Assembly (NCBI RefSeq): GCF_000188015.2
Contig: NZ_AEUX02000007.1
Coordinates: forward strand, 186,001-250,000
Direction: 5' to 3'
Origin: Streptococcus ictaluri 707-05
Lineage (GTDB): Bacteria; Bacillota; Bacilli; Lactobacillales; Streptococcaceae
Length of the DNA: 64,000 nucleotides
Shown here: one piece after another, positions 28,886-39,551 of the stretch
How the letters are laid out: the number at the start of each line of letters is the position of its first letter
How positions within the stretch are numbered: the first letter of the stretch is position 1
The notes under the pieces: generated by a model
Told to the model about the DNA's origin: nothing
What the model saw: only the letters and a program-made list of their open reading frames with translations
The model's database searches: none
Translations under genes and position numbers: made by a program

Positions 28886-30142
28886 TTAGCTTTCTTGGTC
28901 AATGCTTTCTTGCTTAATTTTTCCTTCATTAAGAAGGGCTTGAACGATTTTTTGGTCACGCAGTTTTACCGAATCGTTAATGGTCTCAGCAGATTTGACA
29001 ATGACACTTTCAAGAGCAGCGCGTTCTTTACGACCTTGATCAATGGCTGCGATGATGCCATTATTTTGAGCCACTAAACTTTCAGCTAGAGCAGTAACGG
29101 ATTTGATAGAGACGGTTGGACTCTGTGCAGAGCGCTCTAGGGCTGGAATAGCTTCTTTGCTGGTCTCAGCTAACATCTGGAGGGCGGCGTTATTAGCATT
29201 GACAATGGCATCAGCTGTCATTCCAGAGCGAACAGATTGTTGCATGATGCCTAATTGGGCAATAGACAGTTTCATTGTCGGAATAGTATTTCGACGAAGC
29301 ATTCCCAATTTTTGTCGCATATCAGAAGAGACCTTGACCAAGTTACGCATCTGAGGTGTTGTCGCCCAAGCGACGTATAAACGGCTAAGGTACTCTGTGT
29401 GTTGTTGCTCTAAGGTATTGATGACTTCAGTCATTCGAGCCAGCGCATCACTCTCAACTTGGTATTCGTGAGTAGCACTATCTAAAGAAGCGATTTTATC
29501 TTGTAGCTTAGCAGCGCGTGAGGAGCTTTCTTTTTGGCTGGCTTCGATAAAGGCAATGACCCCAACCAGGTGTTCGATGGATTTGGTATTATCTTCGATT
29601 AATAGTTCAGCTGAGACAATATTACGAGCCAAGGTGTCTTCTTGCTTAACCACAGCAGCTGCCATGCCATCCATTTTTTGTTCAATAGATTGGGAATCAA
29701 AATAGAATTCTTGAAGGCCATTTTTACTTTGCTTGAAGAGTTTTTGAATGAGGTTTGGTTTTTTCTCTAAGTCAGCTGGGCTAGCGTCTTTGTATTTTGC
29801 GATAAAACCATTGAGCTCACGGTTAGTGTTTTTAAGCAAGTCATCCACTTGAGGAATCTGTAATTTTTTTTGCTCAGCAAGGATATGATTAACAGTGACA
29901 TTCACGGCTTCAACAGCCGATTGACCAAAATCAAGAAGGGCATTTTGGTCAGACAAGAAGGTGTCGACAAGAGCCGGTGTTTTAGCAGTAATAGCAGTCT
30001 GCTGATCTGGGCTTAATTTCTCAAAAAAGACAATTTGACCAGTATTACTGGTGTTAGAGTCTGTGATAATTTCAGTCGTTTTATCTGTTTTAGTGATGGT
30101 ATTATTAGCAATTTGGTCAATATCAAAATTAAATTCAGACAT
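28886..30142 (-). CDS. telA: TelA/YceH-family toxic anion resistance protein
   Basis: 418 residues, mostly helical, with long heptad-like stretches and no signal or membrane segment, matching the TelA family (named for tellurite resistance, whose true role is thought to be in cell-envelope stress). It contains VAWATTPQMRNLVKVSSDMRQKLGMLRRNTIPTMKLSI, a well conserved family region (about residues 265-300). It is 15 bp downstream of the xpaC-like gene on the same strand, and the pair is conserved in Firmicutes. Function in this organism is unproven. Confidence 0.88.
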   Translation of the reverse strand: MSEFNFDIDQIANNTITKTDKTTEIITDSNTSNTGQIVFFEKLSPDQQTAITAKTPALVDTFLSDQNALLDFGQSAVEAVNVTVNHILAEQKKLQIPQVDDLLKNTNRELNGFIAKYKDASPADLEKKPNLIQKLFKQSKNGLQEFYFDSQSIEQKMDGMAAAVVKQEDTLARNIVSAELLIEDNTKSIEHLVGVIAFIEASQKESSSRAAKLQDKIASLDSATHEYQVESDALARMTEVINTLEQQHTEYLSRLYVAWATTPQMRNLVKVSSDMRQKLGMLRRNTIPTMKLSIAQLGIMQQSVRSGMTADAIVNANNAALQMLAETSKEAIPALERSAQSPTVSIKSVTALAESLVAQNNGIIAAIDQGRKERAALESVIVKSAETINDSVKLRDQKIVQALLNEGKIKQESIDQES

Positions 30143-30157
30143 AAGGGCATCTCCTTT

Positions 30158-31018
30158 TTAAGGGTTTTCTGATGGGTGTTGGCGTGACTTCTCTTGCATG
30201 AGACGTAGACTAATGTCAAAATCTTTGAGGTCACTTTCGTTTAGTTGACGTAAATTTTCATCCAAATCCAAATCAAATTGTTTCATGGCTTCTAAAGCAC
30301 CCTCTAAGGGTTGTTCTGCTTTGTAATAGTCTTTTGGGGAAGCTTTAATGCTTAAATAGCCATTTAAAATATCGTAGAATTTTTGCATACTACTGTCATG
30401 GATGGCTTCAAGTTCAGCCCTATTATCAGCTTTTTTGATTTTGTCTAAAATGGTCCGATGATCGGATCGAATACTTAAATAGATATCCTTGAGCTCAGGT
30501 GCTTTTTGGATAATCATCACATCCATATCTTGATGATCGGTGGAAGGGTCCTCTAACGCCTGTAATTGTTCTAACTGTAAGACAGTATCAACCTTGACAT
30601 CATCTGCTTTTTGGTTGATACGATGAAAGGTGTCTTTTGAAATCTGTTTTTGTAATTGTAAGGATTCTCTTTTAATGTAATCTAGCTTGGGCAGCAACTG
30701 CTCAGCGGTTTGGCGGTAATGTTGATAATCATGAATCAACAAGTAATCATTTAAAAGCTTATGTTGTTTATCAGCCAAATGAACAGTATCCTTGAGGTCT
30801 TGAATACGTTTGGCTAGGCCTTGACTATGTAAGTATTTTTGTCGCTTATTAACTTTAAACACACCAATCCCAAGCGCAATGGCTGTTAATCCTAAAAGAC
30901 TACCGTTGAGGATTTCTATTTCAGAGAGGAATCCCAAGGTAAATAGATAGATGAGTAGCCAAAGCCATTTTGGCAGTCGAGGTAATTTTTGAAGGAATAA
31001 ATCGATTTGTTTTGCCAT
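30158..31018 (-). CDS. xpaC: XpaC-like membrane protein
   Basis: 286 residues. Two hydrophobic segments near the N-terminus (about 17-31 and 39-54) are followed by a basic stretch (KVNKRQKYLHSQ) and a long cytoplasmic helical domain. The length and layout match the XpaC family (5-bromo-4-chloroindolyl phosphate hydrolysis protein), which is commonly encoded beside telA as here. The enzymatic name comes from an indirect phenotype and may mislead. It probably forms an envelope-associated complex with the TelA-like protein. It starts at ATG 31016-31018 with GAAAGAGAAAT as a weak ribosome binding site. Confidence 0.8.
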   Translation of the reverse strand: MAKQIDLFLQKLPRLPKWLWLLIYLFTLGFLSEIEILNGSLLGLTAIALGIGVFKVNKRQKYLHSQGLAKRIQDLKDTVHLADKQHKLLNDYLLIHDYQHYRQTAEQLLPKLDYIKRESLQLQKQISKDTFHRINQKADDVKVDTVLQLEQLQALEDPSTDHQDMDVMIIQKAPELKDIYLSIRSDHRTILDKIKKADNRAELEAIHDSSMQKFYDILNGYLSIKASPKDYYKAEQPLEGALEAMKQFDLDLDENLRQLNESDLKDFDISLRLMQEKSRQHPSENP

Positions 31019-31255
31019 TTCTCTTTCTTTCTCATTTCTATGGATAAATACTTGTTACTAGTTATTTTACCTTAAAAGTTTGAATACTAAAAGAAAACAC
31101 CTTATCTATTTAAGGCTTTTCTGAGCTTTTAGAAGAAAGGTGTTTGGCTTACCAGTTCCTAAATCTACCTTTAATGGCGGAATGTTCGTTTTTTCTATTT
31201 ATTTTTCGCATTTAAAAAATGAATGAAACTATTTTCCTAATAATTATGTGGAAGG

Positions 31256-31285
31256 TTGGCGAAACATATCCTTTTTTGCTATAAT
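31256..31285 (+). promoter_or_regulatory. Promoter of purA
   Basis: TTGGCG at 31256-31261 and TATAAT at 31280-31285, 18-bp spacer. It gives a leader of about 95 nt containing a short GCAGG/CCTGC hairpin; no known riboswitch is recognisable. Confidence 0.6.
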
Positions 31286-31339
31286 AGGGTGTAAGATAAA
31301 CTGCAGGTGAGATTCCTGCCATGTTTTCAAGAAAGGTGA

Positions 31340-32677
<1,338 letters not shown>

Positions 32678-32702
32678 AAACAAAGATAATAAAATAAATA
32701 TA

Positions 32703-32741
32703 AGATTGAATGCTACGGTCAGTAGTGTTCAATCTTTTTAT
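32703..32741 (+). terminator. Terminator of purA
   Basis: AGATTGAA and TTCAATCT pair around a 17-nt loop, followed by TTTTTA, 25 bp after the stop. Confidence 0.75.
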
Positions 32742-33036
32742 TTTCTTTAAAGAAGGTAAACTAATAAACGACTCATTTTATCATTTAAAAGAAATTAATC
32801 TCATTTATTTTTAAATATTGTTGTCTATTAACAAAGTTATTAAAACTAATTTGAAATAGTTCATTCTGGCTTATATTGTCTTGTTATAAAGAAAAATACA
32901 TAAAAAAATCAAATAGACAAAAAACTTATTTTTTTAAAAAAATAATAGACAACATTAACAAAAAAACACATTAATATTTAATTAAAAATAAGTTAATATA
33001 TTATTCATAAATTAAAAATATAAAAGAGGAGTTAAC
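32742..33036 (+). promoter_or_regulatory. A+T-rich upstream region of the repeat protein gene
   Basis: About 295 bp with extreme A+T content and many A- and T-runs; several promoter-like hexamers are possible and none stands out. AGAGGAG at 33025-33031 is a good ribosome binding site for the ATG at 33037. No repeats or hairpins of note. Confidence 0.4.
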
Positions 33037-34908
33037 ATGCGTTTTCAAACAAAGCAAGTTTTCAGTATTCGTAAATTTAGTGTCGGTGTAGCATCCGTAT
33101 TATTAGGTGCTTTTCTAATAGGGGGACAAGCCTCAGCAGATACTGCAACCATCACAACAACCACCGTAACAACAACAGTTACAACCACCGTAACAACCTC
33201 AGTTACCACAATTGAGTGGGGACAAATTGGATTAGGAAATCAACTACCTGAGACAGGACCAGGACTTCATGGCCGTACAGAAAATCTTCCAGGTCTAGAA
33301 GGTGGAAATCAGTCAGAAGAAATGACTTTTGAGACTGGTCCACAAATCGACCTTCCTAAATTAGAAGATCAAATGCCTCCAAAAGACAGTCCAAAGTTAG
33401 CTGATAAGGCAGAAGAGAAGGGTCATGATGATTCTCAACAAATGTTAGAGTTTCCATCTATCCAAAAAGAATCAGAAGCAGTGACACCAAAAGCAGATGA
33501 CACAAAAGCTCCTGAATTAAGCGGAACAACATCAGAATTGCCAGGGTTATCAGGTGAGCGTGAGTCTGAAAAACTTCCAGAAGATGCACAAACTGTTCCA
33601 GAATTGTCCCACGTTGATCAAGATTCAGAAATCATTGGTCAAGATGAAATCATCCTTCCAAAAGAAGATGTCGAAAAATTGCCTGAATTAAGCGGAACAA
33701 CACCAAAATTGCCAGGTTTATCAGGTGAACGTGAGGATGACACATTACCAAACAATGCGCCTGTTGTCCCAGAATGGATTAACTGGGAAACAGGCGAAAA
33801 TATTTTCTTGGAAGAGGAAGAAATCCTTCTAGAAGACGCCAAAAAAGAGACAGAAAAACCAAACTTAGAAATGCCTAAAGTCTCCGATGAAGGCACTCAA
33901 CAAATGCTAGACTTCCCAACTATTAAGCTTGATCCAAAAGCCGATAGCCAGGAGGAAGAAAAGCTTCCGGAAAATGCACAAACTGTTCCAGAATTGTCCC
34001 ACGTTGATCAAGAATCTGAAATCATTGGTCAAGATGAAATTATCCTTCCAAAAGAGGATGTTGAGAAACTGCCAGATAATGCCATCATTATTCCAGAATT
34101 CACAGATTGGGAAGAAGACGAGCAAACGGAAATGGAAATGCCTAAAGTCTCCGATGAAGGCACTCAACAAATGCTAGACTTCCCAACTATTAAGCTTGAT
34201 ACAAAAACTGATAGCCAAGAGGCAGAAAAACTTCCAGAAGATGCACAAACTGTTCCAGAATTGTCCCACGTTGATCAAGAATCTGAAATCATTGGTCAAG
34301 ATGAAATTATCCTTCCAAAAGAAGATGTTGAGAAACTTCCAGAACTAAAAGGAACAACACCAGCATTGCCAGGTTTATCAGGTGAGCGTGAGGATGACAA
34401 ATTGCCAAATGATGCGACTGTTATCCCAGAATGGATCAACTGGGAAACAGGCGAAAACATCTTCTTGGAAGAGGACACTGTTGTCCCAGGAGTGAAAGTA
34501 CCAAGTCGTCCTAACTTTGGAGGCAGCTGCGCTATCATGACGCCGGAAGATGCTAAAATGTACCAAGATGCTTACTTGGAAGGTTATCGTTTCAGATACT
34601 TGGATACACCGTACCCAGTATCTGATAACTGGCCAGAAGTTTACAAAGAAGGTTTTAAAAAGGGTTATATCGATGCTATTGAAGAAATGACTCAGATGAA
34701 ATCTCAAGAAGAAAAACTTGCCAAGCAAAAAGAAATGGCAGTAGCTCCTATTATTAATGTCAATAGTGTGGCTTACCAGGATGGCTACAACCATGGCTCA
34801 AAGGGATGGGCAAAACTTCCATTTACACCCAGTTATAGCCAAGAATATATCAATGATTATAATCTTGGTTACGACGCTGCTATCCAAAATTCTAAATCTA
34901 CTCGCTAA
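33037..34908 (+). CDS. Secreted repeat-rich protein with YSIRK-type signal; possible fibronectin binder
   Basis: 623 residues. The signal is FSIRKFSVGVASVLLGAFLIGG, a YSIRK variant that directs secretion at the division septum. After cleavage comes a Thr/Val-rich stretch (VTTT units, about 36-57), then three long acidic repeat blocks. Each has EKLPE(D/N)AQTVPELSHVDQ.., IIGQDEIILPKEDVEKLP, and two types of spacer (QQMLDFPTIKLD; VPEWINWETGENIF). LPGLSGERE occurs three times (about residues 168, 225 and 444). It resembles the gelatin-like GLPGxxGER sequence of collagen and recalls the Fn-binding protein SFS of S. equi as I remember it. The C-terminal 120 residues carry a repeated Tyr/Gly pattern (YLEGY, YKEGFKKGY, YQDGYNHG, YNLGY). 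There is no LPXTG, membrane segment or LysM motif, so attachment, if any, is by another route. Confidence 0.7.
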   Translation: MRFQTKQVFSIRKFSVGVASVLLGAFLIGGQASADTATITTTTVTTTVTTTVTTSVTTIEWGQIGLGNQLPETGPGLHGRTENLPGLEGGNQSEEMTFETGPQIDLPKLEDQMPPKDSPKLADKAEEKGHDDSQQMLEFPSIQKESEAVTPKADDTKAPELSGTTSELPGLSGERESEKLPEDAQTVPELSHVDQDSEIIGQDEIILPKEDVEKLPELSGTTPKLPGLSGEREDDTLPNNAPVVPEWINWETGENIFLEEEEILLEDAKKETEKPNLEMPKVSDEGTQQMLDFPTIKLDPKADSQEEEKLPENAQTVPELSHVDQESEIIGQDEIILPKEDVEKLPDNAIIIPEFTDWEEDEQTEMEMPKVSDEGTQQMLDFPTIKLDTKTDSQEAEKLPEDAQTVPELSHVDQESEIIGQDEIILPKEDVEKLPELKGTTPALPGLSGEREDDKLPNDATVIPEWINWETGENIFLEEDTVVPGVKVPSRPNFGGSCAIMTPEDAKMYQDAYLEGYRFRYLDTPYPVSDNWPEVYKEGFKKGYIDAIEEMTQMKSQEEKLAKQKEMAVAPIINVNSVAYQDGYNHGSKGWAKLPFTPSYSQEYINDYNLGYDAAIQNSKSTR

Positions 34909-35476
34909 TTAATAAGTAGATACCAATAAAAACTTGAAGAGAAAAAGAGAGAACGTTGTTCTCTCAGACGGTAGACAAACCCCATGTCTTTGTACCAATA
35001 GGGTGAGGAGCTTTGCAGGGGATTTACTAAATATCCTATTTCTGCGAGCGATAGCGAGCTTATTGAGACTACTTTCGCCGTGCTGAAAGTGTCTAAAACC
35101 CCTTTAATAGAAAGATTTTAGACACTCGGAACTGGCGAGACCTTAGGCTCGACAGTTAGGTATGGAATTCTTATAAGAAGTCGCTACCGTCCGACAGCAC
35201 CTAAGGAAAGTAGCAAAAAGTGACTTTTTCTTCAAACTGAGAGAGAACGTTGTTCTCTCTTTTATTATGCCTCCTAGACAAAAAGTTGGTTCATATTTGC
35301 TAGATTTTGCAAACAATCTTGAAAATAAAGTTCGGTTTTCATAAGAAATAAGGTCTCAATGATAAAAATAATAGGTTTTTAGGGTATTTTTTGGTATACT
35401 GAAACTATATTCATTAGAATGTCACACGACTATGACTAAAATAAGTCATTTTAAGAAATAAGCAATTAGGAGATTA
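34909..35476. other. Intergenic region with structured element inserted in a terminator
   Basis: Two copies of a 20-bp self-complementary sequence (GAGAGAAC-GTT-GTTCTCTC core) at 34946-34965 and 35240-35259 flank 274 bp of different composition. Only the second copy is followed by a T-run, so it is the real terminator of the upstream gene. The insert has several internal inverted repeats: AGTGTCTAAAA at 35088-35098 with its complement at 35116-35126, CCTTAGG with CCTAAGG, and a distant CTACTTTC with GAAAGTAG. No coding frame of note. From 35270 to 35476 I see only the A+T-rich leader of the lipoprotein gene, with AGGAG at 35468. Confidence 0.55.
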
Positions 35477-36528
35477 ATGATGATGACAAAAAAACAATCG
35501 CTTCTCTTGGACTTGCGGCTACAGCGCTCTTAGCACTTGGTGCTTGTTCTAACCGCTCCGCTAAAAAAGGGTCAGATTCAGACTTAAAAGTCGCTATGAT
35601 TACCAACCAAACAGGGATTGATGATAAGTCATTTAACCAGTCTGCTTGGGAAGGCTTAAAAGCTTGGGGTAAAGACAATGACCTTGAAAAAGGAAAAGGG
35701 TTTGACTACTTCCAATCAGCCAATGAAGCAGAGTTTACCACCAACCTTGATTCTGCCGTAACAAGTGGGTATAACTTGGTATTTGGGATAGGTTTTCCTT
35801 TGCATGATGCTGTTGAAAAAGCTGCAGCAGACAACAAAGACACACATTTTGCTATTGTTGATGATGTGATTGAAGGCAAAGACAATGTAGCAAGCATCAC
35901 CTTCTCAGATAATGAGGCAGCTTACTTAGCGGGTGTTGCAGCTGCTAAAACCACAAAAACAAAACAAGTTGGTTTTGTTGGCGGTATGGAAGGTGTTGTT
36001 GCTAAGCGCTTTGAAAAAGGCTTTGAAGAAGGTGTTAAATCCGTTGATCCTTCTATTAAGGTTAGAGTCACTTATGCTGGTTCCTTTGCAGATGCAGCTA
36101 AAGGCAAAACCATTGCTGCAGCGCAATATGCTGAAGGTGCCGATGTGATTTATCAGGCAGCAGGTGGAACAGGTGCAGGCGTCTTCAATGAAGCTAAGTC
36201 AGTTAACGAAACAAGAAACGAAGCTGATAAAGTTTGGGTTATCGGTGTTGACCGTGACCAAATGTCAGAAGGAGACTATACTTCAAAAGATGGTAAGAAA
36301 TCTAACTTTGTCTTGACATCAAGTATTAAAGAAGTTGGTCAAGCCTTACGTAAAGTGGCTGATAAAACGGCTAAAGGACAATTTCCTGGTGGTAAGGTGA
36401 CAACCTTTGGCCTCAAAGAAGGTGGGGTTAACCTAACAACTAAGGGTCTGCCAGAAGATGTCAAAGAAGCTGTTGAAGCGGCTAAAAAAGACATCATTGA
36501 TGGAAAAACAAGTGTACCAGAAAAATAA
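35477..36528 (+). pseudogene. BMP-family lipoprotein, copy 1, frameshifted at the start
   Basis: The lipoprotein signal (KKTIASLGLAATALLALGACSNRS, lipobox LGAC) and mature BMP domain (MITNQTGIDDKSFNQSAWEG, DDVIEGKDNVASITF, QVGFVGGMEGVVAKRFEKGFEEGV, VIGVDRDQMSEGDY) are open throughout. But the ATG codons at 35477, 35480 and 35483 are in another frame: an A7 run at 35488-35494 needs one more A to join them, giving ATG-ACA-AAA-AAA-ACA-ATC. With A7 the product ends after 15 codons or so. If translated from the next in-frame ATG (35596) it has no signal peptide. BMP proteins (TmpC, BmpA, Med) bind purine nucleosides for ABC import; no such ABC genes are adjacent. It is over three-quarters identical to the next gene. 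Confidence 0.83.
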
Positions 36529-36537
36529 GTTGGTTTA

Positions 36538-36577
36538 GAAAAAGAGAAATCGAGAAATCGGTTTCTTTTTCTCTTTC
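36538..36577 (+). terminator. Terminator between the two lipoprotein genes
   Basis: GAAAAAGAGAAA pairs with TTTCTTTTTCTC, ending in a T-rich run, directly after the stop of copy 1. Confidence 0.65.
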
Positions 36578-36752
36578 TTGAAATTGAAAGCGATAACGTT
36601 CGTCTTTTAGCTTGAAAAGTCAAATTTTTTGAAAAAAGAGTATGATAAGTTTGTTTTTTTGTTATACTAGGTTTTCATTTCTTAACCATTTTGTTTTTGA
36701 AATGAAACTAAAGGAAATTAAGATATATATTATTTAGGAGGTTCGTTTTTCA

Positions 36753-37793
36753 ATGAACAAAAAATTAGTGTCACTAGGTCTTGCGTCTACTTTGTTGTTA
36801 ACTTTGGGTGCTTGTTCTAACCGTTCGCAAAAATCAAATGAAGCCAAATTGAAAGTGGCTATGGTTACAGACCAAGGTGGTATTGATGATAAATCATTTA
36901 ACCAATCGGCATGGGAAGGTCTTCAAGCTTGGGGTAAATCTCAAGGTCTTAAAAAAGGTTCTGGATTTGATTATTTTCAAACGTCAAGTGAGTCAGAATA
37001 CATGACAAACTTAGACACTGCTGCAACTAGTGGTTACAACCTTATCTTTGGTATTGGTTTTGGTTTAAGAGACAGCATTGAAAAAGCAGCCTCAGAAAAC
37101 ACAGATACACACTATGCTATTGTGGATGATGTTATCGAAGGAAAAGATAACGTGGCAGGCGTAACTTTTGCGGATAATGAAGCGGCATACCTTGCAGGCG
37201 TAGCAGCTGCTAAAACCACTCAATCAAAACAAATCGGTTTTGTTGGTGGTATGGAAGGTGTTGTTGTTAAGCGTTTTGAAGAAGGTTTCAAAGCAGGCGT
37301 GACTTCTGTAGACCCAAGCATTAAAGTATCAGTTGCTTATGCAGGTTCATTTGCAGATGCTGCTAAAGGAAAAACAATCGCTGCAGTTCAATATGCTAAT
37401 GGCGCAGATGTCATCTATCAAGCAGCTGGTGGTACTGGAGCAGGTGTCTTTAACGAGGCTAAATCTGTTAATGAAAACCGTAATGCTTCTGACAAAGTTT
37501 GGGTTATCGGTGTTGACCGTGACCAAGAGCCAGAAGGCAACTACACTTCTAAAGATGGTAAAAAAGAAAATTTTGTCTTGACATCAAGTATTAAAGAAGT
37601 TGGTCAAGCCCTTAATAAGATTGCTACAGCAGCTGATTTAGGTAAATTCCCAGGAGGTAAAATCACAACCTTTGGTCTTAAAGAAGGCGGTGTTAACTTA
37701 ACGAGCGATAAATTACCAAAAGAGGTTAAAAAAGCTGTTGAAGATGCTAAAAAAGCCATCGTATATGGTAAAATCACTGTTCCAGAAAAATAA
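36753..37793 (+). CDS. tmpC: BMP-family nucleoside-binding lipoprotein, copy 2
   Basis: 346 residues. Lipoprotein signal with lipobox LGAC (about residues 18-21; cysteine 21 becomes lipidated), then the BMP substrate-binding domain: VTDQGGIDDKSFNQSAWEG, GFVGGMEGVVVKRFEEGFKAGV, ADVIYQAAGGTGAGVFNEA, VIGVDRDQEPEGNY. Purine nucleoside-binding is expected from the family (TmpC/Med-type). It is the intact tandem partner of the frameshifted copy upstream; the two differ mostly in the N-terminal third. GGAGG lies 14 nt before the ATG. The ABC permease genes that usually accompany such proteins are not in the window. A terminator follows. Confidence 0.9.
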   Translation: MNKKLVSLGLASTLLLTLGACSNRSQKSNEAKLKVAMVTDQGGIDDKSFNQSAWEGLQAWGKSQGLKKGSGFDYFQTSSESEYMTNLDTAATSGYNLIFGIGFGLRDSIEKAASENTDTHYAIVDDVIEGKDNVAGVTFADNEAAYLAGVAAAKTTQSKQIGFVGGMEGVVVKRFEEGFKAGVTSVDPSIKVSVAYAGSFADAAKGKTIAAVQYANGADVIYQAAGGTGAGVFNEAKSVNENRNASDKVWVIGVDRDQEPEGNYTSKDGKKENFVLTSSIKEVGQALNKIATAADLGKFPGGKITTFGLKEGGVNLTSDKLPKEVKKAVEDAKKAIVYGKITVPEK

Positions 37794-37841
37794 TCTAATG
37801 GATTAAGTGGTTAAGGTTTTTCCTTCAATCAAATAAAACTA

Positions 37842-37881
37842 AAAAAGCGATAGCGTCCTTTAAGGAGCGCTGTCGCTTTTT
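37842..37881. terminator. Bidirectional terminator between lipoprotein and activase genes
   Basis: AAAAAGCGATAGCG and CGCTGTCGCTTTTT pair around a TCCTTTAAGGAG loop, between convergent genes. Confidence 0.85.
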
Positions 37882-37889
37882 AGCTGTTT

Positions 37890-38663
37890 TTAAAAATAAC
37901 AATGAATCTGGTGCTGTAAAAAAATCTCCTGATAAGCTTTAAGGTCTTCAGGATGATAAGCTTTGACATCTGCCACTTGGTAGTCCCTCTTCAAGAGTTT
38001 GTACTTGTTTTCGCCAAATTGATGAAAGGGCAGCAGCTGAACGTCCTTGATATTAAGCTTAAGAAAGAGTTGAGAAAAAGCTTTAGCATCCGCTAGGGAA
38101 TCGTTGAAGTTAGGAATAACGGGGATACGCAGAACAATTTCTTTACCAGATTGAAAGGCATACTGGATATTTTGGATAATCACATTGTTATTGACACCAG
38201 TTGTTTTTCGGTGTTTAAGTGTTTCATAATGTTTTAAGTCGGTATAGATAAAATCAACATAGTTAATGAGTTGGACAAACTGTTCATGCTTGGCAAAGGC
38301 AGTGGTTTCGATAGCAGTATGTAACCCTTGCTTTTTGGCTTCTTTTAAAAGGGCTAGTGCGAAGTCAAACTGGGCGAAGAGTTCACCTCCTGATAAGGTC
38401 ATGCCACCACCGGATTCCTCATAAAAATCACGGTCTTTAAGGACTTCTTCCATAACTTCAGAGACGCTCTTTTCTTGGCCAACGATTTCGGTTTTGCAGC
38501 CATCAGCACTCAGCATTTCCTCAGGAGCTTTTTGTTGTGATTCAGGATTGGCACACCAAGGGCAGCGTAAAGGACATCCTTTTAAGAAGACAGTGGTTCT
38601 GATACCTGGACCGTCATGGATACTGAAATGTTGAATGTTAAAGACGATGCCACGCTCTGTCAT
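37890..38663 (-). CDS. pflC: Glycyl-radical enzyme activating enzyme (radical SAM)
   Basis: 258-residue radical SAM protein that installs the glycyl radical on its partner enzyme. Key features are IHDGPGIRTTVFLKGCPLRCPWCANPES, with the CxxxCxxC iron-sulfur cluster motif, and SGGELFAQFDFALALLKEAK (GGE motif for SAM). It is slightly shorter than activases with extra ferredoxin-type clusters, of which I see no complete set. I start it at ATG 38661-38663 (MTERGIVF). Although on the minus strand, it belongs functionally with the glycyl radical enzyme at 42902, with which it shares a divergent regulatory neighbourhood. Confidence 0.9.
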   Translation of the reverse strand: MTERGIVFNIQHFSIHDGPGIRTTVFLKGCPLRCPWCANPESQQKAPEEMLSADGCKTEIVGQEKSVSEVMEEVLKDRDFYEESGGGMTLSGGELFAQFDFALALLKEAKKQGLHTAIETTAFAKHEQFVQLINYVDFIYTDLKHYETLKHRKTTGVNNNVIIQNIQYAFQSGKEIVLRIPVIPNFNDSLADAKAFSQLFLKLNIKDVQLLPFHQFGENKYKLLKRDYQVADVKAYHPEDLKAYQEIFLQHQIHCYF

Positions 38664-38789
38664 AAGCAAGTCCTCTCTTTCTTTATAGGCTAATGATATC
38701 AAATAAACGTAAATAAATCAATTACGAATGAAAGCTATTTTATCTTTTCAATTGTGAAGATAACTGATACAATAAGTGAGAGGCATCTT

Positions 38790-39536
38790 ATGAATCGTTT
38801 AGAAAAAATCATACAATTAGTTTCGCAAGAAAAGAAAATAGATGTTAACAGCTTATCCCAGCTTTTGGGCGTGTCAAAAGTGACTATTCGTAAGGATTTA
38901 GACAAGTTAGAAGGAAAAGGACTCTTACGACGTGAGCATGGTTATGCTGTTTTAAACAGCGGGGATGATCTGAATGTCCGCTTATCCTATCAGTACAATA
39001 TCAAAAAGAGTATCGCTCAAAAGGCTGCTGAATTGGTACAAGATAATGATACGATTATGATTGAGTCAGGGTCTACCTGTGCCATTTTGGCGGAGGTACT
39101 TTGCCAAAGTAAGCGTAACATCAAAATTATCACTAATTCTTGCTTTATTGCCAATTATCTTCAACACTATAACAGCTGTCAGATTATTTTACTAGGAGGT
39201 TACTACCAGCCCAACTCAGAAGTGACAGTTGGTCCTCTTTTAAAAGAAATGATTGCTTTGTTTCGTGTTGACCGTGTCTTTATTGGCACAGATGGCTTTG
39301 ACCCTCACTATGGTTTCATGGGTAAGGACTTAATGCGATCTGAAGTCGTTCGCTATATGGCGGATGCTTCAGACGAATTGGTGATTTTGACAGATTCTAG
39401 TAAATTTGCAAAAACCAGTCTGGTGCATCAAATGTCCTTGGAACGTGTCAATCGTGTGATTACGGATAAAGGCTTAGACAAAGAGCACGAAGCGCTTTTG
39501 AAGCAGCACAACATTAACATTGATTTTGTTTCTTAG
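38790..39536 (+). CDS. DeoR-family transcriptional regulator
   Basis: 248 residues from ATG 38790 (MNRLEKIIQLVSQEKKIDVNS; GAGAGG 7 nt upstream). N-terminal DeoR helix-turn-helix (LSQLLGVSKVTIRKDLDKLEGKGLLRREHG), C-terminal DeoRC sensor domain (MIESGSTCAILAEVL, ITNSCFIANYL, DRVFIGTDGFDPHYG, LTDSSKF). Members sense phosphorylated sugars. It is first in a run of regulators ahead of a PTS-glycyl radical enzyme operon and divergent from the activase, so it probably represses or senses the substrate of this pathway. Confidence 0.88.
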   Translation: MNRLEKIIQLVSQEKKIDVNSLSQLLGVSKVTIRKDLDKLEGKGLLRREHGYAVLNSGDDLNVRLSYQYNIKKSIAQKAAELVQDNDTIMIESGSTCAILAEVLCQSKRNIKIITNSCFIANYLQHYNSCQIILLGGYYQPNSEVTVGPLLKEMIALFRVDRVFIGTDGFDPHYGFMGKDLMRSEVVRYMADASDELVILTDSSKFAKTSLVHQMSLERVNRVITDKGLDKEHEALLKQHNINIDFVS

Positions 39537-39551
39537 AAAATAGGGGTTAGG

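Noticed and set aside
33639..34794. Antisense frames within the repeat protein gene
   Set aside because: They follow from the repeated GA-rich coding sequence on the plus strand and match the repeat period, so they are shadows.
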